A stretch of DNA of 33,619 bases from Alphaproteobacteria bacterium. Lineage in GTDB: Bacteria > Pseudomonadota > Alphaproteobacteria > Rhizobiales > Aestuariivirgaceae. Position 1 is the stretch's first letter. Each line of letters begins with the position of its first letter. Of this stretch, positions 8,811-17,019 are shown one piece after another. Under the pieces are notes generated by a model. That model was not told the DNA's origin and did no database searches. It saw only the letters and a list, made by a program, of their open reading frames with translations. Made by a program: the position numbers and the translations under genes. The stretch covers positions 2,153 to 35,771 of the forward strand of contig JAHEBA010000030.1 in the NCBI GenBank assembly GCA_024642465.1, given 5' to 3'.

Positions 8811-9457
8811 ATGCTTCAGGCCGGCAAGACTTCATCGTGTCGAACACGAAACTGTTGCCGGTGCCGCTTGTGCCGGAAGTCAGATTGCATCTGGCGCACG
8901 AGGCGGTGCCGCTGTGGCAGAAGACGGAAGAGCAACTCGGCGAGATGGGGCTGCCGCCGCCGTTCTGGGCGTTTGCCTGGGCTGGAGGTCAGGCGCTGGC
9001 GCGGTACGTGCTGGACCATGCGGACGCTGTAGGCGCCAGGCGCGTTCTCGATCTCGCTTCCGGGTCCGGGCTCGTCGGCATTGCGGCGATGAAAGCGGGT
9101 GCGGCATCCGTTCTGGCTGCCGACATCGACCAGTTCGCAGTCGAGGCGATCAGTCTCAATGCCAAGGCCAACGGCGTCGTGCTCGAGAAAACTGCAGACG
9201 ATCTTCTGGCGGGTGCGCCACCGGCGGTGGACGCCATTCTCGTCGGCGACCTGTTTTACGAGAAGGGCCTGGCCGAACGCCTGCTGGCATGGCTTGAGCA
9301 GGCACGCCTGCAAGGCTGCGCCGTGCTGATCGGCGATCCCGGGCGCAGCTACCTGCCGCGAGAACGTCTCGTCGAGTGCGCCAGCTACCAGGTGCCCGTG
9401 ACGCGCGACCTCGAGGATGCAGAAATCAAACGCACCAGCGTCTGGCAGCTGGCCTGA
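8807..9457 (+). CDS. METTL20-like class I methyltransferase (candidate ETF-beta lysine methyltransferase)
   Basis: A 216-residue SAM-dependent methyltransferase. It shows motif I DLASGSGLVGIAA near residue 80, the acidic AADID end of beta-2, VGDLFYEKGLAERLLAWL, VLIGDPGRSYLP and a C-terminal TSVWQL. The LIGDPGR and TSVW elements are those I recall from human METTL20 and its Agrobacterium homologue, which methylate lysines of the electron-transfer flavoprotein beta subunit and reduce its activity with acyl-CoA dehydrogenases. Function here is inferred by family. The ATG at 8807 overlaps the MFS stop by four bases. The same frame is open far upstream but only as an out-of-frame shadow of the MFS gene. 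acs follows after 111 bases. Confidence 0.82.
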   Translation: MNASGRQDFIVSNTKLLPVPLVPEVRLHLAHEAVPLWQKTEEQLGEMGLPPPFWAFAWAGGQALARYVLDHADAVGARRVLDLASGSGLVGIAAMKAGAASVLAADIDQFAVEAISLNAKANGVVLEKTADDLLAGAPPAVDAILVGDLFYEKGLAERLLAWLEQARLQGCAVLIGDPGRSYLPRERLVECASYQVPVTRDLEDAEIKRTSVWQLA

Positions 9458-9568
9458 CCAAAAGTCGTTGGACGGAAGGTGCATTGCCCGCACGCGAGGT
9501 AGTTGGTTACAGTGCGCCAGATTTACCCGTTTGCGGGGTTCAAATCGGGTCAGGGAGAACAAACGCCA

Positions 9569-11521
9569 ATGTCATCAGTGAAGACACACAAGGTTCAGGC
9601 CGCCTGGAAAAAGCATGCCCTCATCGACAATGATGGCTACCTCAAGATGTACAAGGATTCGGTCAAGAATCCGGAGAAGTTCTGGGCCAAGCACGGCAAG
9701 CGAATCGACTGGTTCAAGCCCTTCAAGAAGGTCAAGAACACCAGCTTCTCGGGCAATGTCACGATCAAGTGGTTCGAGGATGGCGTCACCAACGTCTGCT
9801 ACAACTGCGTCGACCGGCACCTGAAGAAACGCGGCAACCAGACCGCCATCATCTGGGAAGGCGACAACCCGTACGACGACAAGAAGATCACCTACAACGA
9901 GCTGTACGACCACGTCTGCCGGCTGGCCAACGTGATGAAGGCGAACGGCGTCAAGAAGGGTGACCGGGTCACCATCTACATGCCGATGATTCCGGAAGCG
10001 GCTTACGCCATGCTGGCGTGCGCGCGCATCGGTGCGGTGCATTCGATCGTGTTCGGTGGCTTCTCTCCCGATGCGCTCGCGGGCCGCATCGAGGACTGCC
10101 GGTCGAGCTTCGTGATCACCGCCGATGAAGGCATTCGCGGCGGACGCCCAATTCCGCTCAAGGCCAATACCGACAAGGCCATCGAGATTGCCGCGAAGGA
10201 TGGCGCGAAGGTCAAGAAGGTGCTGGTGGTGCGCCGCACCGGCGGCAAGGTCAACTGGGTCGAGGGCCGCGACGTCTGGTACCACAAGGCGATGGCGGAG
10301 GCGAAACCGGACTGCAAACCCGAGAAGATGAGTGCGGAAGATCCGCTGTTCATCCTCTATACGTCCGGTTCGACGGGCAAGCCGAAGGGCGTGCTGCACA
10401 CTACCGCCGGCTATCTCGTGTGGGCGTCGATGACCCACGAATACGTGTTCGACTATCACGAAGGCGACGTCTACTGGTGCACGGCCGATGTGGGCTGGGT
10501 CACCGGCCACAGCTACATCGTCTATGGTCCACTTGCGAACGGCGCGATCACGCTGATGTTCGAGGGCGTGCCGACCTATCCGGATGCAGGCCGGTTCTGG
10601 GATGTGTGCGACAAGCACAAGGTCAATATCTTCTACACGGCCCCCACCGCCATCCGCGCGCTGATGGGTGCTGGTGACGACTTCGTTACGCGTGCCTCGC
10701 TCAAGTCGCTGCGGCTGCTGGGGTCAGTGGGTGAGCCCATCAACCCGGAGGCCTGGGAGTGGTATTACCGGGTGGTTGGCAAGAAGAAGTGCTCGATCGT
10801 CGATACCTGGTGGCAGACAGAGACCGGCGGCATCATGATCACGCCGCTGGCCGGCGCGACTGATCTAAAGCCCGGTTCGGCGACGCGGCCGTTCTTTGGC
10901 GTACAGCCGCAGCTGGTCAACAACGATGGCAAGGTGCTCGACGGCGCAGCCGAGGGCAACCTGTGCATCACTGATTCCTGGCCGGGTCAGATGCGCACCG
11001 TCTATGGCGATCACAAGCGCTTCATCCAGACCTACTTCTCGACCTACAAGGGCAAGTACTTCACCGGCGACGGCTGCCGACGCGACGAAGACGGCTATTA
11101 CTGGATCACCGGCCGCGTCGACGACGTGATCAATGTGTCGGGTCACCGCATGGGTACGGCGGAAGTCGAATCGGCGCTGGTATCGCACCCCAAGGTTTCG
11201 GAAGCCGCGGTGGTGGGATATCCGCACGACATCAAGGGCCAGGGCATCTACTGCTATGTGACGCTGATGGCCGGGGAGCAGGGCTCGGACGAGTTGCGCA
11301 AGGAACTCGTGGGGCATGTTCGCAACGAGATCGGACCGATCGCGTCGCCTGACAAGATCCAGTTCGCGCCCGGTTTGCCGAAGACCCGTTCGGGCAAGAT
11401 CATGCGCCGCATCCTGCGCAAGATCGCCGAAGATGATTTCGGCTCGCTGGGAGATACGTCGACACTGGCCGAACCGGCGGTGGTCGATGACCTGATCGAG
11501 AACCGGCAGAACAAGAAGTAA
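9569..11521 (+). CDS. acs: Acetyl-CoA synthetase (AMP-forming)
   Basis: Activates acetate to acetyl-CoA through acetyl-AMP in the cytosol. The 650-residue product has the full set of motifs: [16 protein letters not shown] (P-loop), the [10 protein letters not shown] and [10 protein letters not shown] region that builds the acetate pocket, [20 protein letters not shown], and the C-terminal [11 protein letters not shown] with the catalytic lysine that Pat-type enzymes acetylate. Length matches the family. The ATG at 9569 has GGGAG upstream; the open frame back to 9503 lacks conserved residues. A terminator follows. Acetyl-CoA made here would feed the ethylmalonyl-CoA pathway whose genes lie at 18950-27377. 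Confidence 0.97.
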   Translation: MSSVKTHKVQAAWKKHALIDNDGYLKMYKDSVKNPEKFWAKHGKRIDWFKPFKKVKNTSFSGNVTIKWFEDGVTNVCYNCVDRHLKKRGNQTAIIWEGDNPYDDKKITYNELYDHVCRLANVMKANGVKKGDRVTIYMPMIPEAAYAMLACARIGAVHSIVFGGFSPDALAGRIEDCRSSFVITADEGIRGGRPIPLKANTDKAIEIAAKDGAKVKKVLVVRRTGGKVNWVEGRDVWYHKAMAEAKPDCKPEKMSAEDPLFILYTSGSTGKPKGVLHTTAGYLVWASMTHEYVFDYHEGDVYWCTADVGWVTGHSYIVYGPLANGAITLMFEGVPTYPDAGRFWDVCDKHKVNIFYTAPTAIRALMGAGDDFVTRASLKSLRLLGSVGEPINPEAWEWYYRVVGKKKCSIVDTWWQTETGGIMITPLAGATDLKPGSATRPFFGVQPQLVNNDGKVLDGAAEGNLCITDSWPGQMRTVYGDHKRFIQTYFSTYKGKYFTGDGCRRDEDGYYWITGRVDDVINVSGHRMGTAEVESALVSHPKVSEAAVVGYPHDIKGQGIYCYVTLMAGEQGSDELRKELVGHVRNEIGPIASPDKIQFAPGLPKTRSGKIMRRILRKIAEDDFGSLGDTSTLAEPAVVDDLIENRQNKK

Positions 11522-11547
11522 CTTGTCAGACGCAGACTGACTGACCA

Positions 11548-11578
11548 AGCCCGGCCGGGGAACCCTGGCCGGGTTTTT
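11548..11578 (+). terminator. Rho-independent terminator of acs
   Basis: CCCGGCC (11550-11556) pairs with GGCCGGG (11567-11573) and is followed at once by five T residues (11574-11578). It lies 28 bases after the acs stop codon. Confidence 0.88.
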
Positions 11579-11611
11579 GTGTTGGTAACAGGGTATTGAC
11601 CTTCCCCAAGG

Positions 11612-11645
11612 TTGATATTGCGGGCGAATACAGGGATATTCCCTG
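11612..11645 (+). promoter_or_regulatory. Promoter with palindromic operator over the -10 box
   Basis: TTGATA (11612-11617) and GATATT (11635-11640) are 17 bases apart. The -10 box sits inside the perfect palindrome CAGGGATATTCCCTG (11631-11645). A protein bound there would block the promoter of the small exported protein that starts at 11672. Sequence reading only; no regulator is known. Confidence 0.45.
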
Positions 11646-11671
11646 CGCATTATCAAGAGGCTTAGGTCAGC

Positions 11672-12040
11672 ATGTCGAGCATCCTGACATCGCGGATTGT
11701 GGCGATGGCGCTCATTATGGCGCTGTTGGTCAAACCGTGCCTGGGCCTGATTTCGGACTGGACTGCCGGCCGGGCCGATGTTTCCGGAACCAGCGCCGTT
11801 ACGGTTGCCGTGGCTGACAAGACGCCTGATCGGTGCAAGCGCATCTGCCTGAACGGACGGGTCGAGGAAGCCCAGGGTATGTCGCGCCAGGCCAAGGCGA
11901 TGCTTGCGGGCAATCCGGTGATGGCATCCGGCCGAGGCGCCCCGACTCAAATCCCGCCCGCTTCTGTAGCCCCGGTGGTCCCGGCAATCAGTGATGATGT
12001 CCGCACGCGACTGGCAGTATTGAGCCGCTTGCTGTTATGA
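11672..12040 (+). CDS. Small exported protein of unknown function
   Basis: I do not recognise this 122-residue product. Residues 1-25 form a basic-then-hydrophobic signal segment (IVAMALIMALLVKPCLG). The rest is soluble, with one close cysteine pair (RCKRIC) in the middle and a proline- and alanine-rich stretch before the C-terminus. Third codon positions are strongly G/C, like neighbouring real genes, which supports coding. The ATG has AGAGG about a dozen bases upstream. It stands alone between the acs terminator and the L,D-transpeptidase, with its own promoter-like pair and palindrome upstream. It could be periplasmic or membrane-anchored. Confidence 0.55.
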   Translation: MSSILTSRIVAMALIMALLVKPCLGLISDWTAGRADVSGTSAVTVAVADKTPDRCKRICLNGRVEEAQGMSRQAKAMLAGNPVMASGRGAPTQIPPASVAPVVPAISDDVRTRLAVLSRLLL

Positions 12041-12065
12041 GGGCATGCGAGACTGCACACCCATG

Positions 12066-12094
12066 GATACCGACAGATACCGACAGATACCGAC
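12066..12094 (+). repeat. Short tandem repeat, nearly three copies of a 10-mer
   Basis: GATACCGACA occurs at 12066-12075 and 12076-12085, followed by GATACCGAC at 12086-12094. It lies in the leader of the L,D-transpeptidase gene, 24 bases before the ATG. Such units can change copy number by slippage. Confidence 0.9.
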
Positions 12095-12117
12095 TATAAT
12101 TCAAGGAGCAATCGGCA

Positions 12118-12753
12118 ATGGATCGCCGTAGTTTCATCACTGCACTGGCAGCTCTGGCTGCTTCCAGCACGGCCTCTCTGGCGGAAAGCCGGGTACGCTA
12201 CAACTTCAACAGCAGATCGCCGGGATCAGGCAGCGGGTCGCGCACGACGGGCTCGGCAAGCGGCGGATCCGTCTTCTCGCGCCCGTCCTACCGCGGCAAA
12301 CGCACGGTGTCATACCAAACCGACGAGAAGCCCGGCACCATCATCATCAGCACGCGCAAGCGCAAGCTGTACTACGTGCTGGGTGACGGCAAGGCCATCG
12401 AGTATGGCGTCGGGGTTGGCCGGCAGGGCTTCACCTGGTCCGGCACCGCAAAGGTGGGACGCAAGGCCGTATGGCCGGCATGGCATCCGCCGAAAGAGAT
12501 GATCGAGCGTGAAAAGAAGAAGTATGGCCGCACGCTGCCTGACCGGATGGAGGGCGGACCCAACAATCCGCTCGGAGCGCGCGCGCTGTACCTGTTCCAG
12601 GGAAGTCAGGACACGCTGTACCGGATTCATGGTACCAACGCGCCGCACACCATCGGCACGGCCCAGTCATCCGGTTGCATCCGCATGCTGAACGAAGAGG
12701 TGATCGACCTGCATGACCGGGTGAAGGTCGGCGCCAAGGTGATCGTCAGCTGA
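12118..12753 (+). CDS. L,D-transpeptidase (YkuD domain), probable Tat export
   Basis: Makes 3-3 cross-links in peptidoglycan or links proteins to it, in the periplasm. The 211-residue product has an N-terminal signal with a twin-arginine motif (DRRSFIT, residues 2-8) and an AxA-like site near residue 22. A glycine/serine-rich linker follows, then a YkuD domain from about residue 75 with the catalytic signature IHGTN ... SSGCIRM (cysteine near residue 186). AAGGAG lies 9 bases before the ATG. It is monocistronic, with a strong terminator after it. Alternative substrates of the family, such as lipoprotein attachment, cannot be told apart here. Confidence 0.93.
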   Translation: MDRRSFITALAALAASSTASLAESRVRYNFNSRSPGSGSGSRTTGSASGGSVFSRPSYRGKRTVSYQTDEKPGTIIISTRKRKLYYVLGDGKAIEYGVGVGRQGFTWSGTAKVGRKAVWPAWHPPKEMIEREKKKYGRTLPDRMEGGPNNPLGARALYLFQGSQDTLYRIHGTNAPHTIGTAQSSGCIRMLNEEVIDLHDRVKVGAKVIVS

Positions 12754-12804
12754 AGCGCACCCGCAATGGCGGCGTTGCATCGAGTTGCAGCGCCGGGAAC
12801 GAAA

Positions 12805-12843
12805 AGGCAGCTTTCGGAATTATACGAAAGCTGCCTATTTTTT
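12805..12843 (+). terminator. Rho-independent terminator of the L,D-transpeptidase gene
   Basis: A perfect 12-base stem, AGGCAGCTTTCG (12805-12816) with CGAAAGCTGCCT (12825-12836), has an 8-base loop and is followed by ATTTTTT. It ends 14 bases before the next ATG, so the next gene needs read-through or its own start of transcription. Confidence 0.9.
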
Positions 12844-12857
12844 GCCGGGAGGGGCCG

Positions 12858-13463
12858 ATGCCTGGACGGGAACTGGAGTTCTGGTTCGATTTCGCCAGCA
12901 CCTATTCCTATGTCTCCGCACGCCGGATCGACAGCATCGCCGCTCCTTCAGGCATACGCGTGCGCTGGATGCCGTTCCTGCTCGGTCCGGTATTTGCGTC
13001 ACAAGGCTGGGACACCTCGCCATTCAATGTCTACCCTGTGAAGGGACGCTACATGTGGCGCGATATCGAGCGGCTGTGTGCCCGGCATGCGATTGAGTTC
13101 AAGCGGCCGGAAATGTTTCCACAATTTGCCCTGCTTGCAACGAGGGTGGCCACGGCGGCTGCAGCCGAGCCATGGCTGCAATCGTTCTGCATGTGGATGT
13201 TCCATGCGGAGTACGTCCGCGGGATGGACATAACCGGTCCCGAAGCAGTGACGAATACGCTGGAGCGGCTTGGACTCGATGCTGAAGGCTGGATTTCTCG
13301 GGCACAATCAACTGAAATCAAGCAGGCCCTGAAGGATCGCGTGGCGCAGGCGCAGGAGCGCGGCATCTTCGGCGCTCCGACGTTCATCACCGCAGATGGC
13401 GAAATGTTCTGGGGGGACGACCGGCTGGAACAGGCGATCGAGTGGCAGCTCAAGCGCCGCTGA
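12858..13463 (+). CDS. 2-hydroxychromene-2-carboxylate isomerase-like (DsbA/kappa-GST fold)
   Basis: A 201-residue thioredoxin-fold protein of the HCCA isomerase family. Characterised members isomerise 2-hydroxychromene-2-carboxylate in naphthalene breakdown using glutathione, but most genomic homologues have unknown substrates. It opens with [16 protein letters not shown], where the serine after FA replaces the DsbA cysteine. The C-terminal half carries [23 protein letters not shown], the family signature. GGGAGG lies 5 bases before the ATG. Its end overlaps the rlmN end by 14 bases in convergent orientation. No aromatic-degradation genes are nearby, so a general glutathione-linked role is more likely. 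Confidence 0.88.
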   Translation: MPGRELEFWFDFASTYSYVSARRIDSIAAPSGIRVRWMPFLLGPVFASQGWDTSPFNVYPVKGRYMWRDIERLCARHAIEFKRPEMFPQFALLATRVATAAAAEPWLQSFCMWMFHAEYVRGMDITGPEAVTNTLERLGLDAEGWISRAQSTEIKQALKDRVAQAQERGIFGAPTFITADGEMFWGDDRLEQAIEWQLKRR

Positions 13464-14697
13464 CCGGTGCCGCAGCCGATTCCGGCGTGGCGCGTCTGGC
13501 AGAAAGTGCATCGCGTTCGGTCTTCTTCATTCTTTCCGATGCCGACTTGAGCTGACCGCACGCGGCAAGGATGTCGCGACCGCGCGGGGTGCGCACGGGG
13601 CTGGCGTAACCGGCCTTCAAGACAACCTGGGCAAACTTTTCGATATGGTCCCAGTCCGAGCATTCATAGTCGGTGCCGGGCCAGGGATTGAACGGAATGA
13701 GGTTGACCTTGGCCGGGATGCCTTTCAGCAGCTTCACCAGCCGGCGGGCGTCCTCGATGCTGTCATTGACGCCCTTGATCATCACGTACTCGAACGTGAT
13801 CCGCTTGGCGTTGGACAGGCCGGGATAGTCACGGCAGGCCTGAAGCAGTTCGGCAATCGGATACTTGCGGTTCAGTGGCACCAGCCGGTTGCGGATCTCG
13901 TCCGTGGTGCCGTGCAGCGATATGGCCAGCATGGAACCGATCTCGTTGCCCGCGCGCACGATCTCGGGCACAAGGCCGGAAGTCGACAGCGTGATGCGGC
14001 GCTTGGACAGGGACAGGCCTTCGCCATCGGAGATGATCTCGACGGCATCGCGCACATTGTCGAAATTGTAGAGCGGCTCACCCATGCCCATCAGCACGAT
14101 GTTGGTGATGAAACGCCCGCCGGCAGGCACGTTCTGCGCCTGGCCGATCAGATGCGGCCACTCGCCCAGCCGGTCGCGGGCAACCATGACCTGACCGGCG
14201 ATTTCGCCGGCGGTGAGATTGCGAACCAGCGTCTGAGTGCCGGTGTGGCAGAAGGTGCAGGTGAGCGTGCAGCCGACCTGGCTGGAGATGCACAGGGTGC
14301 CCCGGTCTTCTTCGGGAATGTAGACGGTCTCGACCTCGTGGCGGCGGCCAAGCTCGTCAGGGGGCAGGCGCAGCAGCCACTTGCGGGTGCCGTCGGTGGA
14401 AATCTGTTCGGTGACGATTTCAAGCCTGGAAAGATCGAAAACCTCGGCGAAACGGGCGCGAAGATCCTTGGAGATGTTAGTCATCTCGGCGAATGACGCC
14501 GCACCGCGATTGTACAGCCAGTGCCACAGCTGGTTGGCGCGCATGCGTGTCTGAGCCGCCGGCACGCCAATGTCCTCCAGGGTGGCCTGGAGCTGGCGGC
14601 GCGTCTTGCCGATCAGCCACGTGCGCGGTGCCGCAGCGTTGGTGTCTGTTGCTGCGGTGCCGGTGCGCTGGCGGGCTATGTCGAGTGTCACTGTCAT
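13450..14697 (-). CDS. rlmN: Dual-specificity 23S rRNA/tRNA adenine C2-methyltransferase
   Basis: Radical-SAM enzyme that methylates C2 of A2503 in 23S rRNA and of A37 in tRNAs. The 415-residue product has the CTLTCTFC cluster motif (C-x3-C-x2-C), [51 protein letters not shown] and the [11 protein letters not shown] tail with the methyl-carrying cysteine. It has short extensions at both ends compared with E. coli RlmN. No clear Shine-Dalgarno precedes the ATG at 14697. It follows ialB on the same strand after 89 bases, with a hairpin between them. Confidence 0.97.
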   Translation of the reverse strand: MTVTLDIARQRTGTAATDTNAAAPRTWLIGKTRRQLQATLEDIGVPAAQTRMRANQLWHWLYNRGAASFAEMTNISKDLRARFAEVFDLSRLEIVTEQISTDGTRKWLLRLPPDELGRRHEVETVYIPEEDRGTLCISSQVGCTLTCTFCHTGTQTLVRNLTAGEIAGQVMVARDRLGEWPHLIGQAQNVPAGGRFITNIVLMGMGEPLYNFDNVRDAVEIISDGEGLSLSKRRITLSTSGLVPEIVRAGNEIGSMLAISLHGTTDEIRNRLVPLNRKYPIAELLQACRDYPGLSNAKRITFEYVMIKGVNDSIEDARRLVKLLKGIPAKVNLIPFNPWPGTDYECSDWDHIEKFAQVVLKAGYASPVRTPRGRDILAACGQLKSASERMKKTERDALSARRATPESAAAPVSGA

Positions 14698-14752
14698 GGC
14701 GTCAGGTTCATATCACACCCGTCCAATGGAAGGCGAGAGAATGTGATCAGGG

Positions 14753-14782
14753 CCTGCCTGCGCCACAGCCGCGCAAGGCAGG
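14753..14782 (-). terminator. Hairpin just after ialB, weak terminator or attenuator
   Basis: CCTGCCTGCGC (14753-14763) pairs with GCGCAAGGCAGG (14771-14782) with one bulged base and a 7-base loop. It begins a few bases after the ialB stop on the minus strand. There is no T-run, so it is not a standard terminator; it could stabilise the ialB 3' end or reduce read-through into rlmN. Confidence 0.45.
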
Positions 14783-14786
14783 CAGT

Positions 14787-15314
14787 CTAGTTGCACATGC
14801 TGTCGATTTTCTGCATGGCCGCAGTTACGCCCGACAGCGAATACCGGTCGCGGGTGTTGGTGCCGCGCCAGGATGTGCCGCTGACGCTCATGGCCTTGCC
14901 GTTCTTCATGGCGTCGACAATCTTGCGGTCGAGGTCGCCCGACTCTGCCCAGGCTCCGTCACCGTTGGTGTAAAGCTGGTACTCGTTGCCGTCGATGGTG
15001 ACGGTCGATGTGCTGCCCTGCTTGAACGGATAGCCGATGATGGTCGAGACCTCGGACTTCACGCCATCCTTGGGACGGTGCTGCACGAGGAAGAATATCT
15101 TGTCGCGCTTGGCGCCCTTGGGTTCGGACTCCTTCGGCTCGGACACAATGAAGCAAACCTGACCGCCGCCGGCCTTGTAGCTGTAGACGGCCCAATCGTT
15201 GAATTCTTCGACGAACTTCGGTTCTTCTGCCCGGGCCATTCCTGCCGCAGCTGCCAGAAGCGCTGCGGTCAAAGCCCAAACTCCAGCGCGCGAGAAAAAT
15301 CGTGTCTGCACCAT
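14787..15314 (-). CDS. ialB: Invasion-associated locus B (IalB) family secreted protein
   Basis: A 175-residue periplasmic protein of the IalB family, common in Hyphomicrobiales and named from Bartonella. Its molecular role is not established. The start ATG at 15314 has AAGGG 6 bases upstream and gives a clean signal peptide (residues 1-29, ending GMARA). An open frame back to 15353 adds a basic stretch without a better start. The mature part has two cysteines (VCFIV and the final MCN) that probably form a disulfide, and the ISGTSWRGT-like SVSGTSWRGTNT segment typical of the family. It is divergent from the quinone oxidoreductase across 235 bases. Confidence 0.85.
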   Translation of the reverse strand: MVQTRFFSRAGVWALTAALLAAAAGMARAEEPKFVEEFNDWAVYSYKAGGGQVCFIVSEPKESEPKGAKRDKIFFLVQHRPKDGVKSEVSTIIGYPFKQGSTSTVTIDGNEYQLYTNGDGAWAESGDLDRKIVDAMKNGKAMSVSGTSWRGTNTRDRYSLSGVTAAMQKIDSMCN

Positions 15315-15549
15315 GACTACCCTTGTGCCTGTTTTCTTGCCGGCCATCACCAACGTGCTCCCCTAGAGTCGTTGGCGACGATCTGCCGGATTCGGATTTC
15401 AACCTATATGCAAAAAGCAGTCATTTCCACCTTTGCGGCATGTTGCATTGAGACCTGCTTGCCAATTAAGACAACAATTTGGCGAGTCTGCCGATGGTGA
15501 TCATCCGCCCAGGCCCCGCCTTACAAGTCTAACAGACAGGAAGCAGCCG
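15315..15549. promoter_or_regulatory. Divergent intergenic region between ialB and the quinone oxidoreductase
   Basis: This is the longest gap of the window (235 bases) and must hold promoters for both flanking genes. It contains a 14-base word at 15437-15450 (GGCATGTTGCATTG) whose reverse complement occurs in the ccr upstream region at 24788-24801. An imperfect inverted repeat, GCCAATT ... AATTTGGC, lies near 15470-15484. I could not pick a convincing -35/-10 pair for either gene. Confidence 0.4.
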
Positions 15550-16524
15550 ATGAAAGCCGTTCTGTGCACGCACTATGCCGGTCCCGAGGAACTCGAGATT
15601 GCCGATATCGACCCGCCTTCGGCTGGCCCCGGTGAAGTCGTGGTAGCGGTGCGTGCAGCCGGCCTCAATTTCTTCGATACGCTGATCATCGAGAACAAGT
15701 ACCAGTTCAAGCCCGAGCTGCCGTTCTCGCCCGGCGCCGAAGTGGCGGGAGAAGTTCTGCACACCGGTGCCGGCGTCACGGCATTCAGGCCGGGCGACCG
15801 GGTAATGGCCTATACGGTGTGGGGCGGCGCGCGCGAACAGGTGGTCGTACCCGAAGACTCCGTCATTGCGATGCCCGATGGTCTGGACTTCACCGTGGCT
15901 GCAGGCCTGATCGTGACCTACGGCACGTCGCTGCATGCCTTGCGGGACCGGGCGAAGCTGCAGCCCGGCGAGACGCTTGCGGTGCTAGGCGCCTCGGGCG
16001 GGGTTGGTCAGGCGGCGATCGAGATCGGCAAGGCGATGGGTGCGCGCGTCATTGCCTGCGCTTCGGCTGATGACAAGCTCGAGTTTTGCCGCTCGCTCCG
16101 GGCGGACGAGACGGTCAATTATTCAACCGAAGACCTGAAGACGCGGCTGAAGGAACTCACCGGCGGCAAGGGCGTGGACGTCATCTACGATCCCGTGGGC
16201 GCCGATCTGGCGGAAGCCGCCTTCCGGGCCATCGGATGGAAGGGCCGCTTCTTGGTGATCGGATTTGCCGGCGGCGGCATACCGAAGATGCCGCTCAACC
16301 TGGCGCTGCTGAAAGGCGCCGATATCGTCGGCGTGTTCTGGGGCGATCATCTCAAGCGCGAACCAGCCCTGCACCGCACCAACATGGCACAATTGCTGGA
16401 CTGGGTTCTCGAAGGAAAGGTCAAGCCGCATATCCACAAGGTCTATCCGCTTAAACAGACGGCTGATGCACTGCAGGCAATCGCCCGGCGCGAAGTGCTT
16501 GGAAAGGTAATAGTGACGCCGTGA
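15550..16524 (+). CDS. NADPH:quinone oxidoreductase-type zinc-free MDR dehydrogenase
   Basis: A 324-residue medium-chain reductase of the quinone oxidoreductase/QorA-like group. It has no structural zinc cysteines. It shows GLNFFDTLIIENKYQFKPELPFSPGAEVAG near the N-terminus, a GDRVMAYTVWGGAREQV core, and the nucleotide motif VLGASGGVGQAAIEIGK near residue 150. The real substrate may be a quinone, an enoyl compound or an aldehyde; it is not readable. GGAAG precedes the ATG at 15550; the longer frame from 15433 is non-conserved. It ends directly against the convergent DUF1232 gene with no gap. Confidence 0.9.
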   Translation: MKAVLCTHYAGPEELEIADIDPPSAGPGEVVVAVRAAGLNFFDTLIIENKYQFKPELPFSPGAEVAGEVLHTGAGVTAFRPGDRVMAYTVWGGAREQVVVPEDSVIAMPDGLDFTVAAGLIVTYGTSLHALRDRAKLQPGETLAVLGASGGVGQAAIEIGKAMGARVIACASADDKLEFCRSLRADETVNYSTEDLKTRLKELTGGKGVDVIYDPVGADLAEAAFRAIGWKGRFLVIGFAGGGIPKMPLNLALLKGADIVGVFWGDHLKREPALHRTNMAQLLDWVLEGKVKPHIHKVYPLKQTADALQAIARREVLGKVIVTP

Positions 16525-16935
16525 TCAGACGGCGGCCTCCGGGGGCTCATCACCCTGGCGTAGCGCCTCGACGGTGGCGCGGGCACGCTCGCGGTGCTGT
16601 TCGGTGACGTGTGTGCGGATCAGGCCGAACGCGGTGAGCAGCACCGTCATGTCGTCGGTGAAGCCGAGACCGAGGATGAAGTCCGGCACAACGTCCAGCG
16701 GCAGCACGAAGTAGGCGAGTGCTGCCATCAGCATGGCCTTGGCGCGGAACGGCGTGTTGCTGTCAAAGGCAGCATAGAAGGCGGCAACCACCTCGTCAGC
16801 CTTTGGGATGCGGGCGAGATTGCGCTTCAGCTTTTGCCAGAAGCCGCGGCGGACGGTTTTCTCGTTGCGGGCAACGGTGTCCGGCGTGATGATCTCTTCG
16901 GTGTCGAAATCCGGATACTTTTCGCGCCTTATCAT
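16525..16935 (-). CDS. YkvA-type DUF1232 membrane protein
   Basis: A 136-residue protein of the DUF1232 family. The core reads MAALAYFVLPLDVVPDFILGLGFTDDMTVLLTAFGLI (about residues 68-104), with the family's YF-x-PxDxxPDxxP-like motif in a hydrophobic helical pair. The function of the family is unknown. The start at 16935 has GGGGGAG upstream (spacing 5-6) and lies about 85 bases from the divergent dehydrogenase. The open frame continues to 17622 on this strand, but that extension is an antisense shadow of the dehydrogenase gene. Confidence 0.88.
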   Translation of the reverse strand: MIRREKYPDFDTEEIITPDTVARNEKTVRRGFWQKLKRNLARIPKADEVVAAFYAAFDSNTPFRAKAMLMAALAYFVLPLDVVPDFILGLGFTDDMTVLLTAFGLIRTHVTEQHRERARATVEALRQGDEPPEAAV

Positions 16936-17019
16936 GGTGCGGCTCCCCCGATTGAAACACAATGCTCGGGGCTGATATGGAAACAGGCAGCAGCGAAAAC
17001 AAGTGGCGGGACAAGGCGC

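Noticed and set aside
10865..11950. 361-codon minus-strand open frame across the end of acs and the next gene
   Set aside because: It runs through a strong plus-strand terminator and two coding regions and shows no family motif.
12095..12100. Perfect TATAAT before the L,D-transpeptidase gene
   Set aside because: A start point 7 bases downstream would fall inside the AAGGAG ribosome site, and there is no -35 box at the right distance.
13396..14496. 366-codon plus-strand open frame opposite rlmN
   Set aside because: Antisense to conserved radical-SAM motifs of rlmN; a composition effect.
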